From the NCBI RefSeq assembly GCF_013248905.1, contig NZ_JABRVS010000001.1:558001-622000 (forward strand): a stretch of 64,000 nt of DNA, written 5' to 3'. Origin of the DNA: Shewanella sp. VB17. Its GTDB lineage: Bacteria > Pseudomonadota > Gammaproteobacteria > Enterobacterales > Shewanellaceae. The translations under genes were made by a program, and so were the position numbers. Every line of letters starts with the position of its first letter. Within the stretch, counting starts at the first letter, position 1. Below the pieces are notes generated by a model. It was not told the DNA's origin. It ran no database searches and saw only the letters and a program-made list of their open reading frames with translations. Below are positions 28,080-36,907 of this stretch, in pieces.

Positions 28080-29315
28080 ATGGCTTTTCTTTTTTCTCCT
28101 AAAGTTCGTGCATTCAGTGATGAGTCACTTGAGAGTTACGTACTGCGCGTCGTGGCGGAGAATTTCTTTGACTCCTATCAGCAGCTGAGTTTAGCGATTC
28201 GTGAGGAGCTGCATGAGTTAGATTTTGAAGCCCACGGGGCTTTTCCTATCGAGTTAAAACGTCTCAATGTTTATCATGCTCAGCACAACAGTCACTTTAG
28301 AATGCGGGCATTAGGCTTGCTAGAATCCCTACTTGATTTGCCAAACTATGAATTACAAAAACTGGCCTTACTAAGATCTAATAGAAGGTTTTTGGGAAGT
28401 CTATCGGCAGTGCACCGTAATGGTGTCGATATTCCGTTGAGTTTTATTCGCTACGGAGGAGAAGATGGGGTTGAGAGTGTGCCTATTTGTCCTCAGTGTT
28501 TGCAAGATGAGCCTTATATTCGGCAAGCTTGGCATATTAGGCCTGTTGAGGCGTGCGCTAAGCATGAGTGTGAATTGCTGCATCATTGCCCTGAATGTGA
28601 TACTCCTATCAACTATATCGAGAATGAGTCGATCACTTATTGCACTTGTGGTTTTGAGTTTGCGACAGCCTCGAGTGTGAAAGCCAAGAGTCACGCTTGT
28701 GTGCTGCCACGTAGTTTGTTTGAAGGTGACGCTTTATCTAATAACCCTCTTCTTTTTTTGGGCACTTCTGTTACTCATCGATTGGCCGCTTTGCTTTGGT
28801 ATCAGAAGCGTGATGCGCCAAATACAGAATGTATGGCGAATGATTCTGTTAACTATTTTGCAGCGTGGCCAGAAAATTTTTATCGAGAGTTAGATGAGTT
28901 AACGTCTACGGCTGAGCTGAAGTTGATTGACTTGTTTAATCGCACTTCGTTTAGGTTTATTTACGGTGAGTTAATTATCTATTCTCAGTGTTTACGCCCT
29001 GAGGATACGGTACCTCATTTTATCTATACCGCTTTGATGGACTATCTGCATAAATTAGTCGAGTTACATCCTAAATCAAACAAGCCTAATGTGGCCGATA
29101 TGCTTGTCAGCGTAGCTGAAACTTCAGTGTTGTTATCAACCACCCATGAGCAAGTGTATCGGCTTTATCAAGATGGAGTGTTAACCTCGGCACCGCGCCA
29201 AAAAATGCAACAGCGGATCGATCCGCATATTGGTGTTTTTTATTTAAGGCAAGTCGTCGAGTACCAAGCGAGTTTTGGGGTAAATAGACATGGGATGTAC
29301 TTATCAGCATGGTAG
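28080..29315 (+). CDS. tniQ: Target-selection protein TniQ (Cascade-associated)
   Basis: About 411 residues from the ATG at 28080. It has the TniQ zinc-binding region: CPQC (VPICPQCLQDEP), then HIRPVEACAKHECELLHHCPECDTPI and a CTC pair. In I-F3 elements a TniQ dimer binds Cascade at the Cas6 end and recruits TnsC. The size fits I-F3 TniQ rather than the longer DNA-binding TnsD. Its stop overlaps the cas8/5 start by 7 bases. It is the only TniQ/TnsD gene in the element, so homing should depend on the guide RNA. Confidence 0.93.
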   Translation: MAFLFSPKVRAFSDESLESYVLRVVAENFFDSYQQLSLAIREELHELDFEAHGAFPIELKRLNVYHAQHNSHFRMRALGLLESLLDLPNYELQKLALLRSNRRFLGSLSAVHRNGVDIPLSFIRYGGEDGVESVPICPQCLQDEPYIRQAWHIRPVEACAKHECELLHHCPECDTPINYIENESITYCTCGFEFATASSVKAKSHACVLPRSLFEGDALSNNPLLFLGTSVTHRLAALLWYQKRDAPNTECMANDSVNYFAAWPENFYRELDELTSTAELKLIDLFNRTSFRFIYGELIIYSQCLRPEDTVPHFIYTALMDYLHKLVELHPKSNKPNVADMLVSVAETSVLLSTTHEQVYRLYQDGVLTSAPRQKMQQRIDPHIGVFYLRQVVEYQASFGVNRHGMYLSAW

Positions 29316-31414
29316 ATAAACCGCATATAAACCTTTTATTAGAGATAGAAGATATTCAAGTGCGTGATCTGGCTTTAAGGCGAGCTTTTACCGCCTATAT
29401 CGAGCCGTTAGATGTGACTGGATATGAGCTGTCTGCATTAATTATTCTGCTTAACCTGACGTATCCGAGAAAACGGGTTGATGATCTGCTTGATAAGCGA
29501 CTGGCAAAAACAACGCTCAATAATGATACTCATATTGATGCCTGTATTGCTGAGGTGTCATGGTTGCATACACACAATCTAAAATATCCAGATATACGCG
29601 TGAGTAAGCAAAGATTACTCGCTCCCACCCCTGTTTTACATCCACATGTATTGAGTAGCGCTAATTGTGAATTAGCCTTAGGTTGGTCTCATGACAGCGC
29701 CAAAGTGAATCTATCTAAGTTGTTTAGTTGTCAGTTTATGTGGCAAAACCAAAGCTATTGTCTTGCGACGTTATTGCCAAAATTACCTAAAGAGTGGCAA
29801 GTGGCTTTTCAAGCTCTGGGCATGAACGTAAAGCATTTTGTAAATTTGTGCGGCAGGGTGCAAGCGTGTTTACCTGCAGAGGATAGCCCTCAAAATGTCG
29901 ATAAATATTCTGCTCAAGTTCGCATGCCATACCGTAACACTTATGTGTCGATAACGCCTGTCGTCAGTCATGCACTTCAAGCAGAAATTCAGCAAGCTGC
30001 AATAAAAAAGAATGGTCGATACACTAACATTGAGTTTACCCGTCCAGCAGCTGTTAGCGAGTTAGCAGCCTCTCTTGGCGGCAATGTTAAAGCGTTAAAT
30101 TATCCACCCCGTATTGATAAAAAAACACACGGACTACAGGATTCTTACTTATCTAAAGTGCAAGCGGGGCAAACAATATTAAATCAAAGGGTATTATCAC
30201 AGTCTAGATTTACAAAGGCGCTCGAAGGCCTGTTGTTTAGTGGCTTAGCATTAGCGTTAAAGCAGCGTAGACAGCAGAAGTTAGCGTGCCATAAACAGAT
30301 AAGAGCAAGTTTGGCTGAGTGGTTGGCGCCGCTTCTGCATTGGCGTTTAGCGGTTAAGGAAAGTAAGTTATCACCGACAGAGTTAGAGGGAATATCTGAC
30401 ACGTTAGAGTATCAGTTTTTAACGTTTGAGGATGTGCAACTATCTGATTTACTTGTACCTCTACTTAGCTTGTTAAATTCGGTGATGTCGTATTCAGCAA
30501 CTACCAGTAACTATGCCTTTCACCATCAATTAATAAAGCCGCTTAAAAGCAGTTTGCAATGGCTGTTAAGCAAGCTTTTACATGAATCAGATACTTTGAC
30601 AGTAGATATTGATCAAGAATTTCAGCAGCGTTACCTGTATTTGAAAGATATTCGTGTATTTGATGCCCAAGCATTATCTAACCCTTATTGTGTCGGTATA
30701 CCTTCATTAACCGCTGTTTGGGGCATGATGCATAACTATCAGCGTAGATTGAACGAAAGGCTAGGCACTCAGTTACGCATGACCTCTTTTGCATGGTTTA
30801 TTAGTCAATACTCGGCTGTTGCGGGTAAAAAATTGCCTGAATTTGGCATGCAAGGGCAACAGGAAAATCAATTTAGACGGGCTGGGATAATAGATAATCG
30901 ACATTGCGATTTAGTGTTTGATCTCGTGGTTCATATTGATGGCTATGAACAAGATTTAGAAACATTAGATCATCACTCTGATGTCATAAAGGCGAGCTTT
31001 CCAGCAAATTTTGCCGGTGGGGTGATGCATCCTCCTGAGTTAGGCTCAGTGGATGAATGGTGTGAGCTTTATCATAGTGAAGCTGCGCTTTACGCTAAGC
31101 TAAGACGGCTTCCTGTGTCTGGCAAATGGATTATGCCAAGTAGGTATACCATAAGTAGTTTGAGTGAATTGTTGCTATTGCTTAAGCACAACACTTCATT
31201 GTGTCCGCTAATGTCAGGCTATCAGTTGTTAGGAGTTCCCCAAAGCAGAGAGCATTCGTTAGAGCCATTACATTGTTATGCCGAACCTGTGATAGGCGTG
31301 GTTGAGTGTGCTACTGCTATTGAGATAAGGTTACAAGGGATGAGTCATTTTTTCAGACGAGCGTTTTGGATGCTCGACATTAAAGAGACTTCAATGCTGA
31401 TGAAGCGGATTTAA
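29309..31414 (+). CDS. cas8f: Type I-F3 Cas8f-Cas5f fusion protein
   Basis: 701 residues. The natural Cas8-Cas5 fusion (Csy1-Csy2) is a hallmark of transposon-encoded I-F3 Cascade. The position between tniQ and cas7, the length, and the C-terminal Cas5-like segment (VGIPSLTAVWGMMHNYQRRL; FRRAGIIDNRHCDLVFDLVVHIDGYEQ) all fit. It recognises the CC PAM and holds the 5' handle of the crRNA. Recruitment of Cas2-3 is not expected, as no cas2-3 gene is present. Confidence 0.92.
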   Translation: MVDKPHINLLLEIEDIQVRDLALRRAFTAYIEPLDVTGYELSALIILLNLTYPRKRVDDLLDKRLAKTTLNNDTHIDACIAEVSWLHTHNLKYPDIRVSKQRLLAPTPVLHPHVLSSANCELALGWSHDSAKVNLSKLFSCQFMWQNQSYCLATLLPKLPKEWQVAFQALGMNVKHFVNLCGRVQACLPAEDSPQNVDKYSAQVRMPYRNTYVSITPVVSHALQAEIQQAAIKKNGRYTNIEFTRPAAVSELAASLGGNVKALNYPPRIDKKTHGLQDSYLSKVQAGQTILNQRVLSQSRFTKALEGLLFSGLALALKQRRQQKLACHKQIRASLAEWLAPLLHWRLAVKESKLSPTELEGISDTLEYQFLTFEDVQLSDLLVPLLSLLNSVMSYSATTSNYAFHHQLIKPLKSSLQWLLSKLLHESDTLTVDIDQEFQQRYLYLKDIRVFDAQALSNPYCVGIPSLTAVWGMMHNYQRRLNERLGTQLRMTSFAWFISQYSAVAGKKLPEFGMQGQQENQFRRAGIIDNRHCDLVFDLVVHIDGYEQDLETLDHHSDVIKASFPANFAGGVMHPPELGSVDEWCELYHSEAALYAKLRRLPVSGKWIMPSRYTISSLSELLLLLKHNTSLCPLMSGYQLLGVPQSREHSLEPLHCYAEPVIGVVECATAIEIRLQGMSHFFRRAFWMLDIKETSMLMKRI

Positions 31415-31423
31415 GGAACCTTT

Positions 31424-32497
31424 ATGAAGTTATGTAATATTTTAAAGTATGACCGCTCCTTGTACCCTGGTAAGGCTGTTTTCTTTTATAAAACCGATGG
31501 GAATGACTTTGTCCCTCTCGAAGCTGAAATTAATCGAATTCGTGGTCAAAAAGCTGGCTTTACCGAAGCCTTCACGCCTCAATTCAAGCCTAAAAATTTA
31601 GCCCCTCAAGATTTAGCTCATTGTAATCCCCTTATCCTTGAGGAGTGTTACGTTCCGCCCAATGTCGAACATATCTATTGTCGTTTCTCATTGAGAGTGC
31701 AAGCGAATTCACTTAAGCCTTCGGGTTGTAGTAACCCTGAAGTCTTTGCTTTGCTTGAAGAGCTAGCAACTGCATTTAATGAGTGCGCCGGTTATCAAGA
31801 GTTAGCAAAACGATATTGTAAAAATCTGTTATTAGGGACTTGGTTATCGCGTAACCAAAACACGGGGAATACTCAAATTGAGATCAAAACCAGCTTAGGA
31901 AATAACTATCAAATCGCCAATACCCGACAACTTGCTTGGGGGAGTTGTTGGCCTGCTGATGCCCAACAGGTGTTAGACGAGTTAAGCCAAGAGCTGCATA
32001 AAGCATTAACCGATCCTAGTGTATTTTGGCATGCTGAGTTCACCGCTAAAATTGAAACGGCATTTTGCCAAGAGATCTATCCAAGCCAAACTTTTGGTGA
32101 AAAAGCAGCGCAAGGTGAGGCCTCAAAACAATTTGCCAAAGTAAAGTGTATCGATGGGCGTTATGCGGTGAGTTTTAACTCGGTAAAAATCGGTGCAGCA
32201 TTGCAATCGATCGATGACTGGTGGGATGATGGCGCGACTAAGTGCTTGCGAGTGCACGAATATGGTGCTGATAAAGAGTTAGGTATCGCGCGTCGCTCGC
32301 CAGAATCTGCTCAAAGTTTTTACTCCTTGTTTGTTAATGCTGAGCGCTATCTTGATGAGCTTAAGCGACAGATTGTAAATTCTGAGTTATCAATAAGCCC
32401 AAATATCTACTATCTCTTTGCTGTCTTGATAAAAGGCGGCATGTTCCAGAAAAAGGCAGAAGCTAAAAACAACGCAAAAACGACAGAGAAGGTTTAG
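31424..32497 (+). CDS. cas7f: Cas7f backbone subunit of Cascade (Csy3)
   Basis: 357 residues, the expected length. It starts 9 bases after cas8/5 and is followed 1 base later by cas6. Segments such as LLLGTWLSRNQNTGNTQIEIKTS and FNSVKIGAALQSIDDWWDD match Csy3-type proteins. Six copies should coat the spacer portion of the guide and impose the six-base pairing rhythm seen in type I-F complexes. Confidence 0.92.
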   Translation: MKLCNILKYDRSLYPGKAVFFYKTDGNDFVPLEAEINRIRGQKAGFTEAFTPQFKPKNLAPQDLAHCNPLILEECYVPPNVEHIYCRFSLRVQANSLKPSGCSNPEVFALLEELATAFNECAGYQELAKRYCKNLLLGTWLSRNQNTGNTQIEIKTSLGNNYQIANTRQLAWGSCWPADAQQVLDELSQELHKALTDPSVFWHAEFTAKIETAFCQEIYPSQTFGEKAAQGEASKQFAKVKCIDGRYAVSFNSVKIGAALQSIDDWWDDGATKCLRVHEYGADKELGIARRSPESAQSFYSLFVNAERYLDELKRQIVNSELSISPNIYYLFAVLIKGGMFQKKAEAKNNAKTTEKV

Positions 32498-32498
32498 C

Positions 32499-33110
32499 AT
32501 GCAAAGGTATTTTTTTATGGTGCGATTTGTACCAAAAGAAGCAAATTTGTCGCTACTGACTGGGCGCTGTATTTCAATTATGCATGGTTATATTTGCAAG
32601 CATAATATTCAAGGCCTTGGTGTGAGTTTTCCTGCTTGGAGTGATGCGTCAATTGGCGATGTTATTGCCTTTGTTCATACCGATCCCGCCGTTTTAAATG
32701 ATCTCAAACAGCAAGGCTATTTTCACGATATGCAAGAATACGGTTATTTTCAAATTGGCCAGGTTGAGCAGGTTCCTGAAGATTGTGGTGAGGTGAGATT
32801 TAAGCGTAATCAAGGTATTGCCAAGCTGTTTGTTAGCGAAACGAGAAGACGTTTGAAACGACTCGAAAAGCGTGCCATATCAAGGGGAGAGGTGTTTAAT
32901 CCAGAAAAGAACAGTGAGCCAAGAGAAGTGGGTATATTTCATTGTGTAGCTCTGGGTAGTAAGAGTACAGATCAAGACTTTCTTTTGCACGTTCAAAAAG
33001 AAAGCATCGAGTTACGAGCAGAGGCTGAGTTTAATCAATACGGTTTAGCGACAAACCAGCTGCTGGGAGGGACAGTTCCAGATCTATCAAACTTATATCC
33101 GCCCTGTTGA
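32499..33110 (+). CDS. cas6f: Cas6f crRNA endoribonuclease (Csy4)
   Basis: 203 residues. The N-terminal RRM-like domain begins MQRYFFMVRFVPKEANLSLL, with the candidate catalytic His in SIMHGYICKH. The C-terminal arginine-rich helix region (KLFVSETRRRLKRLEKRA) binds the repeat hairpin CTGCC-GAATA-GGCAG. It cuts pre-crRNA in each repeat and stays bound to the 3' stem, where TniQ docks. It is the last gene of the tniQ-cas operon, and the array follows about 130 bases on. Confidence 0.93.
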   Translation: MQRYFFMVRFVPKEANLSLLTGRCISIMHGYICKHNIQGLGVSFPAWSDASIGDVIAFVHTDPAVLNDLKQQGYFHDMQEYGYFQIGQVEQVPEDCGEVRFKRNQGIAKLFVSETRRRLKRLEKRAISRGEVFNPEKNSEPREVGIFHCVALGSKSTDQDFLLHVQKESIELRAEAEFNQYGLATNQLLGGTVPDLSNLYPPC

Positions 33111-33180
33111 CCCTATTTTTTAATATGTTTGTAACCCATTGTTTTATTAGTTATATAAAACATTGGTTAAAAAATAGGGT
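33110..33180. promoter_or_regulatory. CRISPR leader with 14-bp inverted repeat
   Basis: ACCCTATTTTTTAA (33110-33123) is exactly complementary to TTAAAAAATAGGGT (33167-33180); inside is a second imperfect pair around TTGTTTTAT / ATAAAACA. It starts on the last base of the cas6 stop codon. It could terminate the cas operon, or be a structured leader or regulator site for array transcription. Confidence 0.55.
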
Positions 33181-33239
33181 AAATAGTTAATGTCCAGATT
33201 AATGATTGAAATTGAAGATGAAAGTCTTTAATGTTTATA

Positions 33240-33749
33240 GTGACCTGCCGAATAGGCAGCTGAAAAGAAGCCCGTCACTTGCAAATGCTACAGGGGTGAG
33301 TGACCTGCCGAATAGGCAGCTGAAAAGCGTCAGGGGTTTGTTTCGGTGTGCCCAAATGAGTGACCTGCCGAATAGGCAGCTGAAAAGAGCCGCACAAACA
33401 TTAGACGCTATCACTATCGGTGACCTGCCGAATAGGCAGCTGAAAAGAACCGTGAATCGCTTGAAAACACCATGGCTGTGTGACCTGCCGAATAGGCAGC
33501 TGAAAAGAGAGAAAAAGTTTGCTTATTTGCGTAAAATAGAGTGACCTGCCGAATAGGCAGCTGAAAAGAGCTGACCAAAAGGAATTTGCACCGTAAAATA
33601 GTGACCTGCCGTATAGGCAGCTGAAAAGCCTGAAAAAATTTGCTTTGCTGCTTCCCAAGGGTGACCTGCCGAATAGGCAGTTGAAAATAAAAACAATCGT
33701 TTCGATGTTTATGTTAATGCATCATACTGCCGCATAGGTAGTTTAAGCG
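33240..33749 (+). CRISPR. I-F3 CRISPR array, nine repeats, eight spacers, last unit atypical
   Basis: Repeats are 28 bases, starting GTGACCTGCCGAATAGGC, with the hairpin CTGCC/GGCAG. They begin at 33240, 33300, 33360, 33420, 33480, 33541, 33601, 33661 and about 33722. Spacers are 32 bases except the fifth (33) and possibly the last. Repeats 1-6 are identical; repeat 7 has a loop change (GTATAGG). Repeat 8 has C-to-T and G-to-T changes at its 3' end, and repeat 9 is strongly diverged. Spacer 8 (33689-33720), between the diverged repeats, matches rsmJ and is the homing guide. The targets of spacers 1-7 are unknown. There are no adaptation genes. Confidence 0.95.
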
Positions 33750-33780
33750 CTTCTCATTTTTTGTGAGAAGCGCTTTTTAT
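33745..33780 (+). terminator. Rho-independent terminator of the CRISPR array
   Basis: A 12-bp stem (AAGCGCTTCTCA / TGAGAAGCGCTT) with a T-rich loop is followed by Ts. Its 5' arm overlaps the end of the last diverged repeat, so transcription should stop straight after the homing guide. It may also work in reverse. Confidence 0.85.
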
Positions 33781-33840
33781 TCATATTTACATCTTGACTT
33801 TTAACCAAATTACCAACCCTTAGTGAATTTTCCATAAAAA

Positions 33841-33905
33841 AGCTGGGCCATTTATTGCCCGCTGGGCAAGATCTTGCTCAGCTCTGGGCCAAATATGGCC
33901 CAGCT
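33841..33905. repeat. Nested palindrome, REP-like
   Basis: Outer arms AGCTGGGCCATTTATTGCCC and GGGCCAAATATGGCCCAGCT are near-complementary. They enclose GCTGGGCAAGATCTTGCTCAGC-type inner arms, giving a cloverleaf-like structure of 65 bases between the array and hcp. It may be a REP-type element or a regulatory cruciform for hcp. A REP-associated transposase gene lies in the same transposon (49.3 kb). Confidence 0.6.
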
Positions 33906-34032
33906 AATATTCATTATTTTTTATAGTCTTGTTTTTCAATGGTTTACGGTTTGGCATGGTGTTTGCTTTATGTTGCGCCACACGATAACAATAATGTGCA
34001 TCGTTAAATAATAGTTAATAAAAGGAATTGCT

Positions 34033-34551
34033 ATGCCAACACCATGTTATATCTCAATCAAAGGCGAAACTCAGGGTCATATCACTGAAGGTGCATTTAC
34101 CGCTGATTCTGTGGGTGATATTTTTGTTGAAGGTCATGAAGATGAGATGATGGTTCAAGAGTTTGATCACATCGTGACTGTGCCTACTGACCCTCAATCA
34201 GGTATGCCTTCAGGTCAACGCGTTCACAAGCCATTTAAATTTACCGTGGCCTTGAACAAAGCTGTACCTTTGATGTACAACTCATTGGCAACCGGTGAGA
34301 AAATCACTGAAGTTGAGCTTAAATGGTACCGCACTTCAATTGAAGGTAAGCAAGAGCATTACTTCAGCACTAAGCTTGAAGGCGCCACTATTGTTGATAT
34401 CCAATGTCACATGCCTCATTGCCAAAATCCAGCTAAAGCGGATTTCACTCAATTGATCACAGTATCAATGTCATATCGTAAAATTAATTTCGATCACTTG
34501 ATCTCAGGTACTTCAGGTGCTGATGATTGGCGTAAGCCGATCGAAGCATAA
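34033..34551 (+). CDS. hcp: Type VI secretion tube protein Hcp
   Basis: 172 residues, Hcp1 family. The N-terminus MPTPCYISIKGETQGHITEGAF and the central SGMPSGQRVHKPFKFTVALNKAVPL are typical. Hexamers of Hcp stack into the tube that a T6SS fires into neighbouring cells. AAGGAA precedes the ATG. It heads an orphan effector island with no sheath or baseplate genes here, so it must rely on a T6SS machine encoded elsewhere. It is carried inside the CAST. Confidence 0.95.
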   Translation: MPTPCYISIKGETQGHITEGAFTADSVGDIFVEGHEDEMMVQEFDHIVTVPTDPQSGMPSGQRVHKPFKFTVALNKAVPLMYNSLATGEKITEVELKWYRTSIEGKQEHYFSTKLEGATIVDIQCHMPHCQNPAKADFTQLITVSMSYRKINFDHLISGTSGADDWRKPIEA

Positions 34552-34807
34552 GCATTTGATAACTGCTTGAGCTTGTACTTGAGCAGTACTCAATGTTAAT
34601 GATTAACGCGGCGCACTCATCGCTATCAACGCCTTTAGTGCACCGCTGTTATTGCCATATTTACAGGTGAAAAATGGCACATTTCATTAAAAACGATGCG
34701 AGAAAAATCAAAGGTTAGACAATTTAATTAAGCTTTTTAACCCCTGCTTTTACTCATGTATACATACAAAAATGAATATTGGCTTTATTTGAAATAAGGA
34801 TATTGGT
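34552..34807. promoter_or_regulatory. hcp-vgrG intergenic region
   Basis: About 256 bases with no ORF. AAGGA lies about 9 bases before the vgrG ATG. No clear terminator after hcp was recognised. Confidence 0.3.
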
Positions 34808-36856
34808 ATGGCGCTGTTAGGCTCCGGATTACGGTTTCACTTTAAGGCCCAAGGTTTAGATGAAACCAGTTTTAATGTACTGGATTTTACATTTGTTGAA
34901 CGCTTATCACGACCATTTGAAGTCAAACTGACGCTATTAAGTCGGCTAGATAATTTGACGCCCGAAGCCATTGTCGATCAAGCGGGATTAATGAGTTGGA
35001 GCCAAGGTGACAGCGTTGAGCGTCACGTACATGGCGTAGTGAGTCAGTTCAGTAAAGCTGATACTGGTCATCAACATACTCAATATCACATTACCTTAGT
35101 GCCAGCTTTATCACGGCTAAAATTACGAAAAAATAGCCGCATATTCCAACAGCAAAATGTGCTGGCCATCATTTCGACCTTACTGAATGAGATGGGGATT
35201 AGCGATCACGCTTTTACCTGTGATCCCCGTTTTGAATCCGAGGTGCGTGAATATTGCGTGCAGTACAGTGAAACGGATTTTGAATTTGTCAGCCGTTTAG
35301 CCGCCGAAGTTGGCCTGTTTTATTATTTTGAGCACAGCGAAGACAAGCACACACTGATATTTTGTGACAGCACCACTAAGCTCAGTCCATTAGCTAAGCC
35401 TTTTCCTTATAACGCCTTAAGTGGCGGTGCGGCCGAATTACCGTTTGTACGTCAGTTCAGCTACCAACATCAAATCAAGCCCGCTATCGTTACGCTAAAA
35501 GATCAGAGCTTTAAAAAGCCCGAATACAGTTTCTTGCAAAGCAGTACGGGTAAACAATTAGCGTTTCAGCGACAAGATTATGAGCACTTTGATTACCCTG
35601 GGCGTTATAAAGACGATACTACAGGCAAGCCTATCACCCAAGTACGGCAAGAGTATTTACGCCGTCACACCCAGTTGGCTACAGGCCACAGTAATATCAT
35701 GCAGGCGATCTCGGGTGCTAAGTTTGCTTTAGTCGAGCACAGTGATAAAGCCTTCAATCGTGATTGGGTATTAACCAAAGTCACCCATAACGGTGAGCAA
35801 GGCGCAGCAGCCGAAGAAGCTAATACCGCAAAGCCGACTCGTTATACTAATGAATTCGAAGCGATCCCCGCGAATAATGCGTGGCAGGCAAAACCCAAAG
35901 TGAAGCCACTTGTCACTGGGCCGCAAAAGGCGACGGTGGTGGGGCCAAAAGGGGAAGAGATTTTTTGTGATGAATTTGGTCGCGTCAAGGTGCAGTTTCC
36001 TTGGGATCGTGAAGGCCAACATGACGACCAAGCCAGTTGCTGGGTGCAAGTAAGCCAAGGTTGGGCGGGGGCGCAGTATGGCATGATGGCCATTCCGCGC
36101 ATTGGCCATCAAGTGATTGTTAGCTTTCTTGAAGGGGATCCCGATCAGCCGATTATTACGGGACGCACGTTTCATGCGACTAATACCACGCCTTATATAT
36201 TGCCCAATCATAAAACCCGCACGGTATTAAAGACCCAAAGCCATAAAGGCGAAGGCTTTAACGAATTAAGGTTTGAAGATGAGGCTAGCCGCGAGCAGAT
36301 TTTTGTCCATGGTCAGAAAGATCTCGACATCATAGTGGGTAATAATCGCCGTGAAAATACCGGTTTTGATCATCACTTAAGTGTTGAAAACGATCAGTTT
36401 TCCTTGGTTAAACAAACCAAGCACAGCACAGTGGGCAAAGATCGCATCGAAGAAATACGCGGTGATAAGCATCAAGCGGTAGGTAAAAACCTGTTCCAAA
36501 AAGTGACCGCCAGCTTAAAGCGTATCATAGGGGGCGGGATGGTCACCCAAGTCGATGGTAGCCATAGCATGAGCATTGGTGCCTCTGAGGAGAAAACCAT
36601 CGGCGGCGATCATAAAATGGTGGTCAATAAAGACAGTTATTTAAAGGCCAGTAATATTGTGCTGGAAGCGGGAACCGCTTTAACCATTAAAGGGCCAGGT
36701 GGCTTTATTACCATAGACTCAGGTGGGGTAACCATTTCAGGCAGCAAGGTCAAAATCAACGAAGGTGGCTCAGCGGGTCAAGGCAGTGCGCCGCAAAGCG
36801 TCACGCCTGAAGAGCCGAGTAAGCCGACCTTGCCCGATCCGGCAGATAAGCGCTAA
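34808..36856 (+). CDS. vgrG: Type VI secretion spike protein VgrG
   Basis: 682 residues, the length of a VgrG without an added effector domain. The gp27-like base is at residues 1 to about 370. The gp5 OB-fold shows KATVVGPKGEEIFCDEFGRVKVQFPWDREG and IPRIGHQVIVSFLEGDPDQPIITGR, and the beta-helix needle follows (SVENDQFSLVKQTKHSTVGKD and on). The tail ends with a proline-rich segment (PEEPSKPTLPDPADKR). It trimerises at the tip of the Hcp tube and carries PAAR and effectors encoded next to it. Confidence 0.95.
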   Translation: MALLGSGLRFHFKAQGLDETSFNVLDFTFVERLSRPFEVKLTLLSRLDNLTPEAIVDQAGLMSWSQGDSVERHVHGVVSQFSKADTGHQHTQYHITLVPALSRLKLRKNSRIFQQQNVLAIISTLLNEMGISDHAFTCDPRFESEVREYCVQYSETDFEFVSRLAAEVGLFYYFEHSEDKHTLIFCDSTTKLSPLAKPFPYNALSGGAAELPFVRQFSYQHQIKPAIVTLKDQSFKKPEYSFLQSSTGKQLAFQRQDYEHFDYPGRYKDDTTGKPITQVRQEYLRRHTQLATGHSNIMQAISGAKFALVEHSDKAFNRDWVLTKVTHNGEQGAAAEEANTAKPTRYTNEFEAIPANNAWQAKPKVKPLVTGPQKATVVGPKGEEIFCDEFGRVKVQFPWDREGQHDDQASCWVQVSQGWAGAQYGMMAIPRIGHQVIVSFLEGDPDQPIITGRTFHATNTTPYILPNHKTRTVLKTQSHKGEGFNELRFEDEASREQIFVHGQKDLDIIVGNNRRENTGFDHHLSVENDQFSLVKQTKHSTVGKDRIEEIRGDKHQAVGKNLFQKVTASLKRIIGGGMVTQVDGSHSMSIGASEEKTIGGDHKMVVNKDSYLKASNIVLEAGTALTIKGPGGFITIDSGGVTISGSKVKINEGGSAGQGSAPQSVTPEEPSKPTLPDPADKR

Positions 36857-36907
36857 AGGAAGTTGATGAGATAATGGCTAACAATGTAATAAAGACAAGG
36901 AGTCATG

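Noticed and set aside
33206..33544. 112-codon ORF repeating SDLPNRQLK
   Set aside because: It is the translation of the CRISPR repeats, not a protein gene.
33508..33600. Spacers 5 and 6 sharing CGTAAAATA at their ends
   Set aside because: Nine bases of AT-rich similarity is weak; could be chance.
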